Below are positions 1-11,327 of a stretch of 64,000 nucleotides of DNA, piece by piece. The translations under genes and the position numbers were made by a program. A model generated the notes under the pieces. That model saw nothing but the letters and a program-made list of their open reading frames with translations, was not told the origin of the DNA and ran no database searches. Every line of letters begins with the position of its first letter. Position 1 is the first letter of the stretch. The stretch comes from Mimachlamys varia. Lineage: Eukaryota; Mollusca; Bivalvia; Pectinida; Pectinidae. The stretch lies in contig OX392534.1 in NCBI GenBank assembly GCA_947623455.1, forward strand, positions 9,806,001-9,870,000. The letters run 5' to 3'.

Positions 1-889
1 GTAAGAGACAGACGACACCTATCGTAAGAGACATACGACACCTACCGTAGGAGACAGACGACACCTACCGTAAGAGACAGACGACACCTACCGTAAGAGA
101 CAGACGACACCTACCGTAGGAGACAGACGACACCTACCGTTGGAGACAGACGACACCTACCGTAAGAGACAGACGACACCTACCGTTGGAGACAGACGAT
201 ACCAACCGTAGGAGACAGACGACACATACCGTAGGAGACAGACGACATCTACCGTAAGAGACAGACGACACCTACCGTTGGAGACAGACGACACCAACCG
301 TAGGAGACAGACGACACATACCGTAGGAGACAGACGACATCTACCGTAAGAGATAGACGACACCTACCGTTGGAGACAGACGACACCAACCGTAGGAGAC
401 AGACGACACCTCACAGAGAAATAAAATCTCCCTACCTTAGGTGGCGGACGACACATTACAGAGAAATAAACTCTCCCTACCGTAGGAGACGAACGACACC
501 CGACAGAAAAATAAACTCTCGCTACCGTAAGAGACAGATGACACCTACTGTAAGAGACAGACGACACCTACCATAGGAGACATACGACACCTACCATAGG
601 AGAAAGACGACACCTACCGTAGGAGACATACGACACATACCATAGGAGACAGACGACACCTACCATAGGAGACAGACGACACCTAGCGTGAGAGACAGAC
701 GACACCTACCGTAGGAGACAGACGACACCTACCGTAAGAGACAGACGACACCTACCGTAGGAGACAGACGACACCTACCATAGGAGACAGACGACACCTA
801 CCGTAGGAGACAGATGATACCTACCGTAGGAGACAGACGACACCTACCGTTGGAGACAGACGACACCTACCGTAGGAGACAGACGACAC
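1..889. repeat. 23-bp minisatellite, about 38 copies
   Basis: Head-to-tail repeats of a 23-bp unit close to GTAGGAGACAGACGACACC plus TACC run from the window edge to about 889. They vary mainly at GTAAG/GTAGG/GTTGG. A stretch at about 403-525 holds longer variants containing 'gagaaataaa'. Reading frames through the array on both strands are by-products of the repeat. The array lies just downstream of the last recognisable exon of the minus-strand membrane-protein gene, so it is probably intronic or 3' to it. Confidence 0.95.
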
Positions 890-3800
890 CTGGCTTGTAT
901 CGGTAGACACATGAGGCTTGATGACAGTCTTCCTCCTATTTGATCTTTTTATTGCGGAAATGATGCAGTAACTGATGAAGGCGATGGCTAATACAATGGC
1001 CATAACAATCATGATGAATGCCGCCGGGCTGTAAACAGAACATTTAGTACAATCTTGATGAATGTCGCCGGACTGTAAACAGAGATGACGAAACATGAAG
1101 TCTTTCATTAAGATCACGTTAAGTGTGATGATTGTCAGTTACATAAATATATTGCCATCGGAACCGGAAAGATTTTTCTACGAAGTCAATAAAGTGATTA
1201 ATAAGCTCCTGTTTTTGCCTTTAAGGATCTGCTCATGTAAAAACTCAAAATTCGCTACATGTAAAGATGATTTTTTTCGTTTGCATTTAAAGAAAAAGAA
1301 TTTAATATGAGAATCAGCCACTATATGCTAAAATATACTGTTCACACTGTTTGTTTTCCCCACGAAATAATATTTAATATGTCCTTATCTACAAGAATTT
1401 ATCCAAATAAATGGAAACTAGTTGATATCATCTAATTGTTTGAAAAAGTTGAAAGATATAGTTTCCCCTTTAAATAATAGATCAATTTCTTTGCTTTTTC
1501 TTTTGCGTTTTTAGACATTTGTACAATTACTTTATAGAAAATAATTGGTTTTACAAATATTAGTCCGGTTTTATGCATGGCCATGCATTCTACAGTTCAT
1601 CTTTATCACAAAATATGAACAGCGTTTGAGGAAAGGAACACACATAATATTATTATATGTTGTATTTTTTGACATATCCAGAGCTTTCGATAGCGTTCGA
1701 CATAGGGGTCTTTTGATTAGCTTAAAATCGTACGGATTTTAAGGTGAATTGCTAAAATGTTAGAAAATCATTTGTTTTAGAGACACCATCAGTTTTTTAA
1801 CAGTTTATATTCTATCGGTTTAATCCAAGCAGGCGTTCCACAAGGCTCTCTTCTTGGACCATTTCTATTTCTTGTATTCATTTGATATACAAGATATTTT
1901 GTAGATCAAGATCTCGTCTGTTTGCAGACGATACATCCCTCAGATTCTCAGATTCTGCTGGTCAACATCATCATCTTGTCTAGTAATCCAATAAACTTTA
2001 GGTAGACACCTGGGTATTCTTAATATCTGGTCAAAAACTTGGTTGACTGATATTAATCTCGAAAAAAAAACCCATATGTATTGTTTATTTCTAATCATGT
2101 TGATATTGACGAGGATTTCGACTTCGAATTTGATGAAAAAGTTTAAATTAAGATTTAAATGCGATTAAGATTTTAATGGGGGGGGGGGGGGGGGGAGGGG
2201 GGAGGGGGGGAGGGGGAGGGGGGGGGGGGGCATGTCAATGGAATCTACACAGAACAATAAAGTCTTACAGAAATTACAACATTTATCAAATAAGGATGCT
2301 CATGGATCGGAGGTGTTGGAAGAAACCCAGCGTGAAGCAGCTCGCATTATATTAGAACATCCTTCTTATAGATATACCCCTATTAATATTTCATATTATG
2401 AAAATGGTCTTGAAACCTTATCGTAGAAATATAAAAGTCAATCATTTCAACTTCCATATCATTATGAAAGTTTAATATCACCGGTTACATCCACTTTTAG
2501 CATGATAGATGTAAATATGAAAATAAAAAAAAAAAAAAAAAAAAATTCAATCAATATGTACAACAAAAGTGAACATGCTTTAATTAAAAATAAATGGCGA
2601 CACACAGACTATTTAAGTGATAAATCTAGCATAAAGAGGGCGAAATTTCGGCCTTTTGGGGAGAGCAAGAAATACACAGAAATCTTTTTTTTTTATTAAT
2701 TCTTTTTAAAAAAAAGTTTTACGAACAACTGACATCCATATTTTGAGAATCATTTTCTCAGATTCATATTTGCTATTATAATTGACCATTTTGTTAAATA
2801 TTTTAAAAAAAATCCACTCAAACTCTCCCAAATCGAGACTTGAACACGATTTAGACCCGAGAAGAGCATATGCTTAAAAGTATACAAGTACATAATTATG
2901 TGGTATTCATTGAATCGAATTTAAAAACGAAATCAATATAATAAGCTTTTAAAAACCGGCAAGCGTTCTGCTGTGTAACTTTGTTCATTTCTTGTGAATA
3001 TTTGAAACACACATTAAACTATATACTTGTCTGTTATTAGTGCACAAACATACCTGTATTTACATACATACCTCCAACTTCAATTACGATCACAAATTGG
3101 GGTTTAAAGCCTGCACGTGTGACAACTTGTCACGGGGCTAGGCGTGTACGTTACACTTGATAGTTCAGTGATTTATCAATTGATTTCAAATTAATTGTTG
3201 ATTTACTAGTAAATATGATTACATAAAGACATTTTTACATCCGGGACACTTACTGGAATGGGCAGCAGGAGACATTGTTTTCCCAGTGGGTACCACAACA
3301 TCCGGTCTCACACTCTTTGACCCCTTCCGGTGTCTGGCAATATTCCGAGGCATTAGATCCTGGTAAATTAAGACAGACAAACCATCATGTATTCTGCATG
3401 TCATTAAATCATGGATATAATGACAAAATCACAGAAAAGTTAAAAGAGTAATCTCTGCAGACCTTTTAGCTAAACGATTTTACCCGGGTTTGCCTCTAAA
3501 ACTATATATTGTTCTGCTTATGTCCCCCACACTTTCTGTAATCATGATTATTCTGTTTATGTCCCCCACACTCTCTATAATCATGATTATTCTGTTAATG
3601 TCCCTAACACTCTCTATAATCATGATTATTCTGTTTCTGTCCCTCACACTCTCTATAATCATGATTATTCTGTTTATGTCCCTCACACTCTCTATAATCA
3701 TGATTATTCTGTTTCTGTCCCTCACACTCTCTATAATCATGATTATTCTGTTTATGTCCCTCACACTCTCTATAATCATGATTATTCTGTTTCTGTCCCT

Positions 3801-6536
3801 CACACTGTCTATAACCATGGTTTTCTCAAGATGTTTTCCTTATGGTGTCACACTTCTTTAGTTTCTCTGCAATTTTAAATTTAAATTTGAGACAAACTAC
3901 GAACAAGACTGTGATAAAACTATATATAATAAGAACCTCGAATAATTATTATTATTTGTGTAAGGCCGGTAAATTAACTTAACGGAAACTCCTGTTTATC
4001 GTTAAACATCCGTCAACAAATCCCATGGTAACTACGTCGGTATGTGTCTACAGATACCATGGAAACTAAGTCGGTATGTGTCTACAGATACCATGGTAAC
4101 TACGTCGGTATGTGTCTACGGATACCATGGTAACTCATGTCGGTATGTGTCTACAGATACCATGGAAAATCATGTCGGTATGTGTCAACAGATACCATGG
4201 TAACTATGTTGGTATGTGTCTACAGATACCATGGTAACTATGTTGGTATGTGTCTACAGATGCCATGGTAACTATGTTGGTATGTGTCAACAGATACCAT
4301 GGTAACTATGTTGGTATGTTTCAACAGATACCATGGTAACTTTGTTGGTATGTGTCAACAGATACCATGGTAACTATGTTGGTATGTGTCAACAGATACC
4401 ATGGTAACTATGTCAGTATGTGTCTACAGATACCACGAAAACTCATGTCGGTATGTGTCAACAGATACCATGGTAACTATGTTGGTATGTTTCAACAGAT
4501 ACCATGGTAACTTTGTTGGTATGTGTCAACAGATACCATGGTAACTATGTTGGTATGTGTCAACAGATACCATGGTAACTATGTCAGTACGTGTCTACAG
4601 ATACCACGAAAACTCATGTCGGTATGTGTCAACAGATACCATGGTAACTATGTTGGTATGTGTCTACAGATACCATGGTAACTATGTTGGTATGTTTCAA
4701 CAGATACCATGGTAACTATGTTGGTATGTGTCAAAAGATACCATGGTAACTACGTCGGTATGTGTCTACGGATACCATGGTAACTCATGTCGGTATGTGT
4801 CAACAGATACCATGGTAATTATGTCAGTATGTGTCTACAGATACCATGGAAACTATGTTGGTATGTGTCAACAGATACCATGGTAACTATGTTGGTATGT
4901 GTCGACAGATACCATGGTAACAATGTTGGTATGTGTCTACAGATACCATGGTAACTATGTTGGTATGTGTCAACAGATACCATGGTAACTATGTCAGTAT
5001 GTGTCTACAAATACCATGGTAACTATGTCAGTATGTGTCAACAGATACCATGGTAACTATGTCAGTATGTGTCTACAGATACCATGGTAACTACGTCGGT
5101 ATGTGTCTATAGATACCATGGTAACTCATGTCGGTATGTGTCTACATATATCATGGTAACTCATGTCAGTATGTGTCTACAGATGCCATGGTAACTCATG
5201 TCGGTATGTGTCTATAGATACCATGGTAACTATGTCAGTATGTGTCAACAGATACCATGGTAACTATGTTGGTATGTGTCAAAAGATACCATGGTAACTA
5301 TGTTGGTATGTGTCTACAGATGCCATGGTAAGTCATGTCGGTATGTGTCTACATATATCATGGTTACTCATGTCAGTATGTGTCTACAGATGCCATGGTA
5401 ACTCATGTCGGTATGTGTCTATAGATACCATGGTAACTATGTCAGTATGTGTCAACAGATACCATGGTAACTATGTTGGTATGTGTCAAAAGATACCATG
5501 GTAACTATGTTGGTATGTGTCTACAGATGCCATGGTAAGTCATGTCGGTATGTGTCTACATATATCATGGTTACTCATGTCAGTATGTGTCTACAGATAC
5601 CATGGTAACTATGTCAGTATGTGTATACAGATGCCATGGTAACTATGTCAGTATGTGTCTACAGATACCATGGTAACTCATGTCGGTTTGTGTCGACAGA
5701 TACCATGGTAACTCATGTCGGTATATATCTACAGATGCCATCGCAACTATTTCGGTATGTATCTATAGATATCATGGTAACTATGTTGGTATGTATCTAC
5801 AGATGTCATTGCCACTCATGTCGGTATGTGTCTACAGATGCCATGGTAACCCGTGTCGGTATGGGTCTACAGATGCCATGGTAACCATGGTCGATACATA
5901 TGTATGTATCTACAGTTGCCATGGTAATTCATATCGGTATGTGTCTACAGATGTCATGGTAACTCATGTCGGTATATATCTACATAACACCATGGTAACA
6001 CCGATCGCAATGTTTCTATATTGTTCTTTTGTTACCAGTAGACCTCTTTGTACACAAATACCATTGTTTTTTCAATGTCCCCTCGGCAATCCTGATAACC
6101 ATTGTAGGTGGCGACATTTACCAAGACAACCATTATATGTTTACACCATTTATACATCCTTATGCAAAATGTAACGCATAATTTAAAATGATTTGTTTTA
6201 AATTCCTTATACAATGTATATGATATCGATGTGACAAGGGATTAACTTTCAATTCATCATTTTTAATTTCCTTCATGGTGTAACAAATATTTTATATTAA
6301 TAAAAATGTAAAAGTGTGTACATTTTTTTATAAGTTGTGAGCGACCATATTAACAGATTTAAAATGATTCGGACCTTTTATATGGAATATAAGACAGCTT
6401 CTGTAATAGAGTGCTGTTGTTTGGTGTGAATATCTTCAATACATAAGTACTTACCGTGATAAAGATTGAAAAACACGTAAACAAGTAATGACAAACTCCA
6501 TTTCCTTGCCTCCCGGTCCCTGGTGTAAACTCCCAT
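890..6536 (-). CDS. Six-cysteine single-pass membrane protein, Shisa/CYYR1-like (3 exons, C-terminus open)
   Basis: I assembled three minus-strand exons whose splice phases agree. Exon 1, 6536-6455, starts at an ATG in the context acaaaATGg, encodes 27 residues plus one base with a hydrophobic stretch (LSLLVYVFF) after basic residues, like a signal peptide, and ends at donor G|GTAAGT. Exon 2, 3359-3254, follows acceptor ACCAG and ends at CA|GTAAGT. It encodes a cysteine-rich ectodomain with the order YC, EC, GCC, SCC, six cysteines in all. Exon 3, 1028-890, follows acceptor TTTACAG and encodes a hydrophobic helix (about residues FIMIVMAIVLAIAFISY), then basic SNRRK and a cytosolic tail. It may splice at CAG|GTGTCG, or read into the minisatellite and stop at 821. 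Signal peptide, six-cysteine ectodomain with paired CC and one helix is the Shisa/CYYR1-like plan of membrane adaptors. The family call is inference; homology is not tested. Confidence 0.55.
1096..1655. other. A+T-rich intron of the membrane-protein gene
   Basis: Lies between predicted exon 3 and the LINE remnant. I see no gene, RNA or repeat structure apart from A+T-rich sequence. Confidence 0.4.
1656..2430 (+). mobile_element. Decayed non-LTR retrotransposon (LINE) reverse-transcriptase remnant
   Basis: Pieces of a LINE reverse transcriptase occur in order on the plus strand but in different frames with stops. About 1662-1742 reads FFDISRAFDSVRHRGLL, the 'DISKAFD.V.H..L' motif. About 1829-1890 reads GVPQGSLLGPFLFLVF. 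About 1915-1941 reads LFAD-DTSL, the FADD catalytic motif. About 2313-2426 reads LEETQREAARIILEHPSY and then a 'Y.NGLETLS'-like end, typical of the C-terminal region of such polymerases. Frameshifts, stops and a G-tract show it is dead. It sits inside an intron of the minus-strand gene. The clade is not assigned. Confidence 0.8.
2177..2231. repeat. Poly-G tract
   Basis: An almost pure run of G with a few A interruptions, about 55 bases, inside the LINE remnant. It may be a real slippage product or an assembly problem; length in the genome is uncertain. Confidence 0.9.
2431..3253. other. A+T-rich intron, no gene seen
   Basis: Contains oligo-A runs near 2524 and otherwise nonrepetitive sequence between the LINE remnant and predicted exon 2 of the membrane-protein gene. 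Nothing else recognised. Confidence 0.4.
3500..3830. repeat. 39-bp minisatellite, about 8 copies, open on both strands
   Basis: Unit close to TCCCTCACACTCTCTATAAT plus CATGATTATTCTGTTTATG (39 bp). Alternating TTTATG/TTTCTG versions give a 78-bp higher-order period. Because 39 is a multiple of three and the unit lacks stops in some frames, it produces open frames of 13-residue repeats on both strands (3490-3861 plus, 3480-3818 minus); these are not genes. Each copy contains the 14-bp palindrome ATAATCATGATTAT. Confidence 0.93.
4018..6000. repeat. 34-bp minisatellite, roughly 55-60 copies
   Basis: Unit close to GATACCATGGTAACTATGTT plus GGTATGTGTCAACA (34 bp; 35-bp variants carry ACTCATGTCGG). 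Each copy contains the palindrome TACCATGGTA. Runs of similar variants show higher-order duplication, e.g. about 5160-5330 is repeated at about 5340-5530. Frames through it (5310-6174) are repeat artefacts. The array is in the predicted first intron of the membrane-protein gene. Confidence 0.95.
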
Positions 6537-7553
6537 TTTGTGACGCGTAATCTAAAAACTAAAAATGGAGTTACTAGCTTACTCCTCATGCAATATTACA
6601 TGTTTATAATGTATCCGGATCGGTGGTCATGGGTATCCCAGGTATACTGCACACAATTACCTCAACTATTTTATATAAGTCACCTGTACGTATCTCGTTA
6701 GGCAATCGATCATGCCTTTACACCTGTACGCTAACCTGAAGGTGTATAAGGTTAATAATAAGCATTTTAAATCAATATTACAAAATTTAAAAAACACATT
6801 AAGTTATCCTTTTAAAATCTCAAAAATCACAACTGAAATATGAATATTTTATTTTTAGAACACAATCGTTTAACCTACGGACAGTACCTGGGATTAAAAG
6901 TGATTATTGAGAAGGAAATGTTGATAATAAACATTTTGTATTGCCACGGTCCATTTGGCAATAACTAAGCAATGTGTTTACCTTGGTACATAATACACAA
7001 ATGAAATCAAAGTTCACTGGCTTCATTATTAGATTAACAGCCATTTGATTCATGCTCTTTGAGATATCTATAGCTTTATAACTTCTTTGCTGATGTCGTC
7101 AATTGCATTAAGTTGTATCTTGTTTGTTAACGTTATAATGAGCTTAGTAAAATTTCAAGATTTTGATTTTTTTTCTTTTAAAATTTATAACAAATGTTGT
7201 ACATTTGTGAATGTTAACTGGAGGTACCACAGCACGGGTATATAATTATAGTCACCATGAGGTGTATGTCTATTTCACAATTTAAATAACTGTGATAATA
7301 ATTCCGGTTCAGATTGATCTTTATGTATCATTAAAGGTATTACGCTGTATAACCATGAGTCTCGGTCACCATGAGTATTATCATTTCACTTGTTTCTAGC
7401 TTTCACGTACTATGAAAACCCCAACCTGCCCTTTTATTCTATATACAGGATAGTACAGTAAAAACTGTAGTCGGTATAATATTGAAAAGTTCTCATGAAA
7501 TATTTTGAGACGTTTTAATGTAAAAAAAAACAGGTCTAAAACTTACCTAATCT
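6537..7553. other. Upstream region of the membrane-protein gene
   Basis: A+T-rich DNA upstream of the predicted start codon at 6536, so it should hold the 5' UTR and promoter. I see no convincing TATA/Inr arrangement, RNA gene or repeat. Confidence 0.35.
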
Positions 7554-7557
7554 TTAA

Positions 7558-7943
7558 GGGCCCAATATACGTAACTTTCGGCAAAACTTGAAGCGAAAAT
7601 CAAGCCTAATAACTTATTGTATTTATAGATTAAGTTAAGATTAACTGATATCAGCAAAATTCAAGATGAATTATTTCGCGGTTACCGGTACAGCAGCAGT
7701 TGAAACACGCTATTTTTAAACACGCGTCCATTTCGAACCGTCTTCTACCTTCGGTTTGTTGTTGAAGTGGGCCCCACATGAAATATTTTCAATTCTTTGG
7801 ATTTTTTTTGTCAAGAGTTTTTTGTTAGTTACCGCTCAGGTTTACTTCGTTTTAGGCTTATTTTTGCATGGTTATCAACTGGTATTTTTTTTAGAATTTT
7901 TCAGAATCACGAAAATTTCCCTGAAGTTACGTATATTGGGCCT
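7558..7943 (-). mobile_element. TTAA-flanked MITE (family A), lone copy left of the actin array
   Basis: Flanked by TTAA at 7554-7557 and 7944-7947. Ends are inverted repeats: left GGGCCCAATATACGTAACTT, right (reverse complement) AGGCCCAATATACGTAACTT. Internal sequence matches, in opposite orientation, the elements at 20245, 37557 and 56273 downstream of the plus-strand actins. No transposase frame is visible, so it is a non-autonomous DNA transposon. TTAA target duplication fits the piggyBac superfamily, but that is inference. Confidence 0.85.
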
Positions 7944-7955
7944 TTAAAAGAAAAA

Positions 7956-8055
7956 ATGTCTGAGGAAGCATCTAAACAACAGGGCATACATCATACATTA
8001 ACAGGAACCGAGGAGACCTCAAAACAAGAGGAAGGGTCCCGATGTTCAGTCTCGG
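7956..8055 (+). CDS. Possible N-terminal coding exon of an unknown plus-strand gene
   Basis: Starting at ATG 7956, a frame of about 33 codons has coding-like composition (rich in Glu, Lys, Thr, Ser, e.g. MSEEASKQQ) and ends near a weak donor-like CG|GTATGA where the 41-bp minisatellite begins. The MITE ends 8 bases upstream of the ATG. No partner exon is recognised. It may be a chance frame, or an exon cut off where the actin array begins. Confidence 0.2.
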
Positions 8056-8475
8056 TATGAAGAGAGCGTAGGCGAGCGAAACCCCTGTATATCGGGGATG
8101 TAGAGAGCGTAGGCGAGCGTAACCCCTGGACATCGAGGATGTAGAGAGTGTAGGCGAGCGTAACCCCTGGATATCGGGGATGTAGAGAGTGTAGGCGAGC
8201 GTAACCCCTGGATATCGGGGATGTAGAGAGTGTAGGCGAGCGTAACCCCTGGATATCGAGGATGTAGAGAGCGTAGGCGAGCGTAACCCCTGGATATCGG
8301 GGATGTAGAGAGTGTAGGCGAGCGTAACCCCTGGATATCGAGGATGTAGAGAGCGTAGGCGAGCGTAACCCCTGGATATCGAGGATGTAGAGAGTGTAGG
8401 TGATCGTAACCCCTGGATATCGGGGATGTAGAGAGCGTTGGTGATTGTAACCCCTGGATGTCGAGGATGAGCCTT
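8048..8475. repeat. 41-bp minisatellite, unit 1 (about 10 copies); left border of the actin array
   Basis: Unit close to GAGAGCGTAGGCGAGCGTAA plus CCCCTGGATATCGGGGATGTA (41 bp). The same array, with fewer copies, starts units 2, 3 and 4 at 24530, 41823 and 60495. To the left the sequence is unlike the equivalent positions in other units, so the boundary of the amplified unit falls in or beside this array. Confidence 0.93.
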
Positions 8476-9289
8476 GGTGAAAGTCTTACGATAAGTCATC
8501 GATATACAAAAAGCATATCAACAGAGATATTTTGTGCAAAATGTGTCGTGAAGGTTGTCAAATTTTAAAAACGTTAAGATATCATTACATTCTGAATAAA
8601 CACGGTATAGCATACATGTAGATACCTCTGTTGTTCTGTACAATTCACATCGAACAGATAGAAATCTGTCACACATGAATTAGCTGAGTGGTTTTGCCTC
8701 TTCAATTAAACAGACGAAATTCAAAAATCTATCACTGTAAAATAAAGTCTTTAAAACTACGATAGATTTTGAATACTTACTCAATTTTAAAAACCATTAT
8801 ATACGGTTCAGTACTTTTCCAGAAGGGATATGTTAATTTTTTAAACGACTAACATGGTACTCTTAAAGTCATATACTTATATATAGTCTATATGGACTGA
8901 TGATGTGTATTTTCGAATTTAACCATTTTAAACGAAAGGAAATAATACAAAATAACAGAAAATAAACTGACAAAATAACAATATTTTTTCCTGAAGTTCG
9001 TTATTTCTTTAGTATTTATCTCACTCGGTTGTCCTATCAATTAGAACACGCCTGGCTTTTTAATGATTTTCGTTTTTAAAATGCTCGCCAATCTAACATG
9101 GGCATTTAAGAATAAGATGAAACTCCTTACCCATGTATGGTTTCGTATGGTTCGGTTAAGAGGTACTACTTTAACACCGTTACCGGAAAGTTTGATTTGA
9201 TTTGGCGATTTTGTACAGAATGTTTGTATGTTACAGTATATGTCATTACCCCAGGTCTCACTTTGAGTCATAATATTTTTATTAAGATT
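8476..9289. other. Spacer downstream of minus-strand actin 1
   Basis: Nonrepetitive A+T-rich DNA that recurs with small changes at about 24,776-25,529, 42,071-42,814 and 60,651-61,379. Short frames here (e.g. 9041-9271) are conserved only because the units are recent duplicates. No gene recognised. Confidence 0.5.
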
Positions 9290-9515
9290 TATGTTTCTGA
9301 CCTAGATTTTTGTTTATGGTCTAGTTTTATGTATCTGACCTAGCTTTACATTATCTGACATACATGTAGATTTACACGTATCTGACCTAGATTTATGTTT
9401 CAAGTCTAGTTTTATGTATGATTTACATGTATCTGACCTACATTTACATTAATCTGACCTAGATTCATGTTTCTGGCCTACTTTTTATGTATCTGACCTA
9501 AAACATGGAAGTGAC
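9290..9515. repeat. TGACCTAGATTTA-type array, unit 1
   Basis: Irregular tandem array built on TCTGACCTAGATTTA and TCTAGTTTTATGTATGATTT motifs. It lies just beyond the predicted polyadenylation site of minus-strand actin 1. It is short here and strongly expanded in units 3 and 4. Confidence 0.85.
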
Positions 9516-9604
9516 TGTATATAATTGTCACAATACATATTTCATGTTATCTAAACAGTAGTAACTCGCAATAACAATACACACTCCAAAGTAAGAATAA
9601 TAAT

Positions 9605-9610
9605 TTTATT
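9605..9610 (-). terminator. Predicted polyadenylation signal of actin 1
   Basis: AATAAA on the minus strand inside TTGTTGATAATAAA. The same 14-mer context occurs downstream of every actin and ghost locus (minus: 25848, 44072, 62127; plus: 21045, 38355, 57016; ghosts: 22429, 39733, 58409). It implies a long 3' UTR (1.7 kb here). No closer AATAAA is seen after the stop. Confidence 0.6.
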
Positions 9611-10242
9611 ATCAACAAATTCTATCATCTGATAGTTATATAATATATATATGTGTTACAAATATCATACACGATGACTTTATATATACTCTCTTACAAA
9701 CATATAAACAAAACATTCAATAAAAAACGCAAAAATATTGGAGTAGGACAAATAGCAATAATATAATAAATACCATATGACTATGAATTATAGAAATAAA
9801 TTAAAATAAAAAAGTCACGTATGAGGAATGATTAAGTATTCAAGCATACAAACTGCCACATTGGTATATACATCCTACATTTACTCATTGTCAGTGCACA
9901 TATAGTCGAAATATTTATGCAAATCAAACTATTTATGAATTTCATAATTCGTCGGTGCCAACTAATTGTTAGTGAATAGAAATATAAAACATATTCTTAC
10001 TTCTTAATATGTTTAAATGCATTCAAACCCATGAGTAGTTTACGAAGAAACATTGTCTTAGGTTGCCATAAAATTGCAGCTAATACACTTCACATGCCTG
10101 TTCTACTGTCTGAACATTACGGTCAAGATTCCATGTTCAGTCTAATATTCCAGTATCAAATTATCAAAATAACCCCAATCAGACATCATAGTCAAAATGG
10201 CATCAGCCCAGAATACCAACGACCTACATCCAAACTGGCCTC

Positions 10243-11213
10243 ATTCCATTGTCAGCATATCTCGGACCAAATTCCATTGTCATAATATCTCGGGCCAAAT
10301 TCCATTGTCATAATATCCCGGGCCATATTCCATTGTCATAATATCACAGGCCATATTCCATTGTCATAAAATCACCGGCCATATTCCATTGTCATAATAT
10401 CACCGGCCATATTCCATTGTCATAATATCTCGGGCCAAATTCCATTGTCAGAAAATCCCGGGCCATATTCCATTGTCATAATATCACAGGCCATATTCCA
10501 TTGTCATAAAATCACCGGCCATATTCCATTGTCATAATATCACCGGCCATATTCCATTGTCATAATATCTCGGGCCAAATTCCATTGTCAGAATATCTCG
10601 GGCCATATTCCATTGTCATAATATCACGGGCCATATTCCATTGTCATAATATCACGGGCCATATTCCATTGTCATAATATCACGGGCCATATTCCATTGT
10701 CATAAAATCACCGGCCATATTCCATTGTCATAATATCACCGGCCATATTCCATTGTCATAATATCTCGGGCCAAATTCCATTGTCAGAATATCTCGGGCC
10801 ATATTCCATTGTCATAATATCACGGGCCATATTCCATTGTCATAATATCACCGGCCATATTCCATTGTCATAATATCACCGGCCATATTCCATTGTCATA
10901 ATATCTCGGGCCAAATTCCATTGTCAGAATATCACCGGCCATATTCCATTGTCATAATATCTCGGGCCATATTCCATTGTCATAATATCACGGGCCATAT
11001 TCCATTGTCATAAAATCCCGGGCCATATTCCATTGTCATAATATCACAGGCCATATTCCATTGTCATAAAATCCCGGGCCATATTCCATTGTCATAATAT
11101 CACAGGCCATATTCCATTGTCATAAAATCACCGGCCATATTCCATTGTCATAATATCACCGGCCATATTCCATTGTCATAATATCTCGGGCCAAATTCCA
11201 TTGTTAGAATGTC
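10243..11213. repeat. 28-bp minisatellite in the predicted 3' UTR of actin 1 (about 34 copies)
   Basis: Unit close to ATTCCATTGTCATAATATCA plus CGGGCCAT (28 bp) with CCCGG/CACCGG/CTCGG variants in blocks. It begins about 110 bases past the stop codon. The homologous arrays have about 9 copies in unit 2, 3-4 in unit 3 and 9-10 in unit 4, so this is the largest. Confidence 0.95.
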
Positions 11214-11327
11214 ACGGAATATCACGGGCTATATTAGTTGGATATTACGGGCAGATTCCTTTGTCGTTATATGGCAGGTATACAACAGGAAGTTAATGTC
11301 ATTTCCACCGACATTTCCATGTTAAGT

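Noticed and set aside
1..889. CRISPR-like or satellite-encoded proteins in the 23-bp array
   Set aside because: Repeats are directly adjacent without unique spacers, and the DNA is eukaryotic; frames are repeat artefacts.
5310..6174. Open frames of up to 164 codons in the 34-bp array
   Set aside because: Translation simply repeats the minisatellite; no start context, codon bias or domain.
7972..8499. 175-codon minus frame of PRYPGVTLAY-like repeats
   Set aside because: It is the 41-bp minisatellite read in frame; copy number and frame vary between units.
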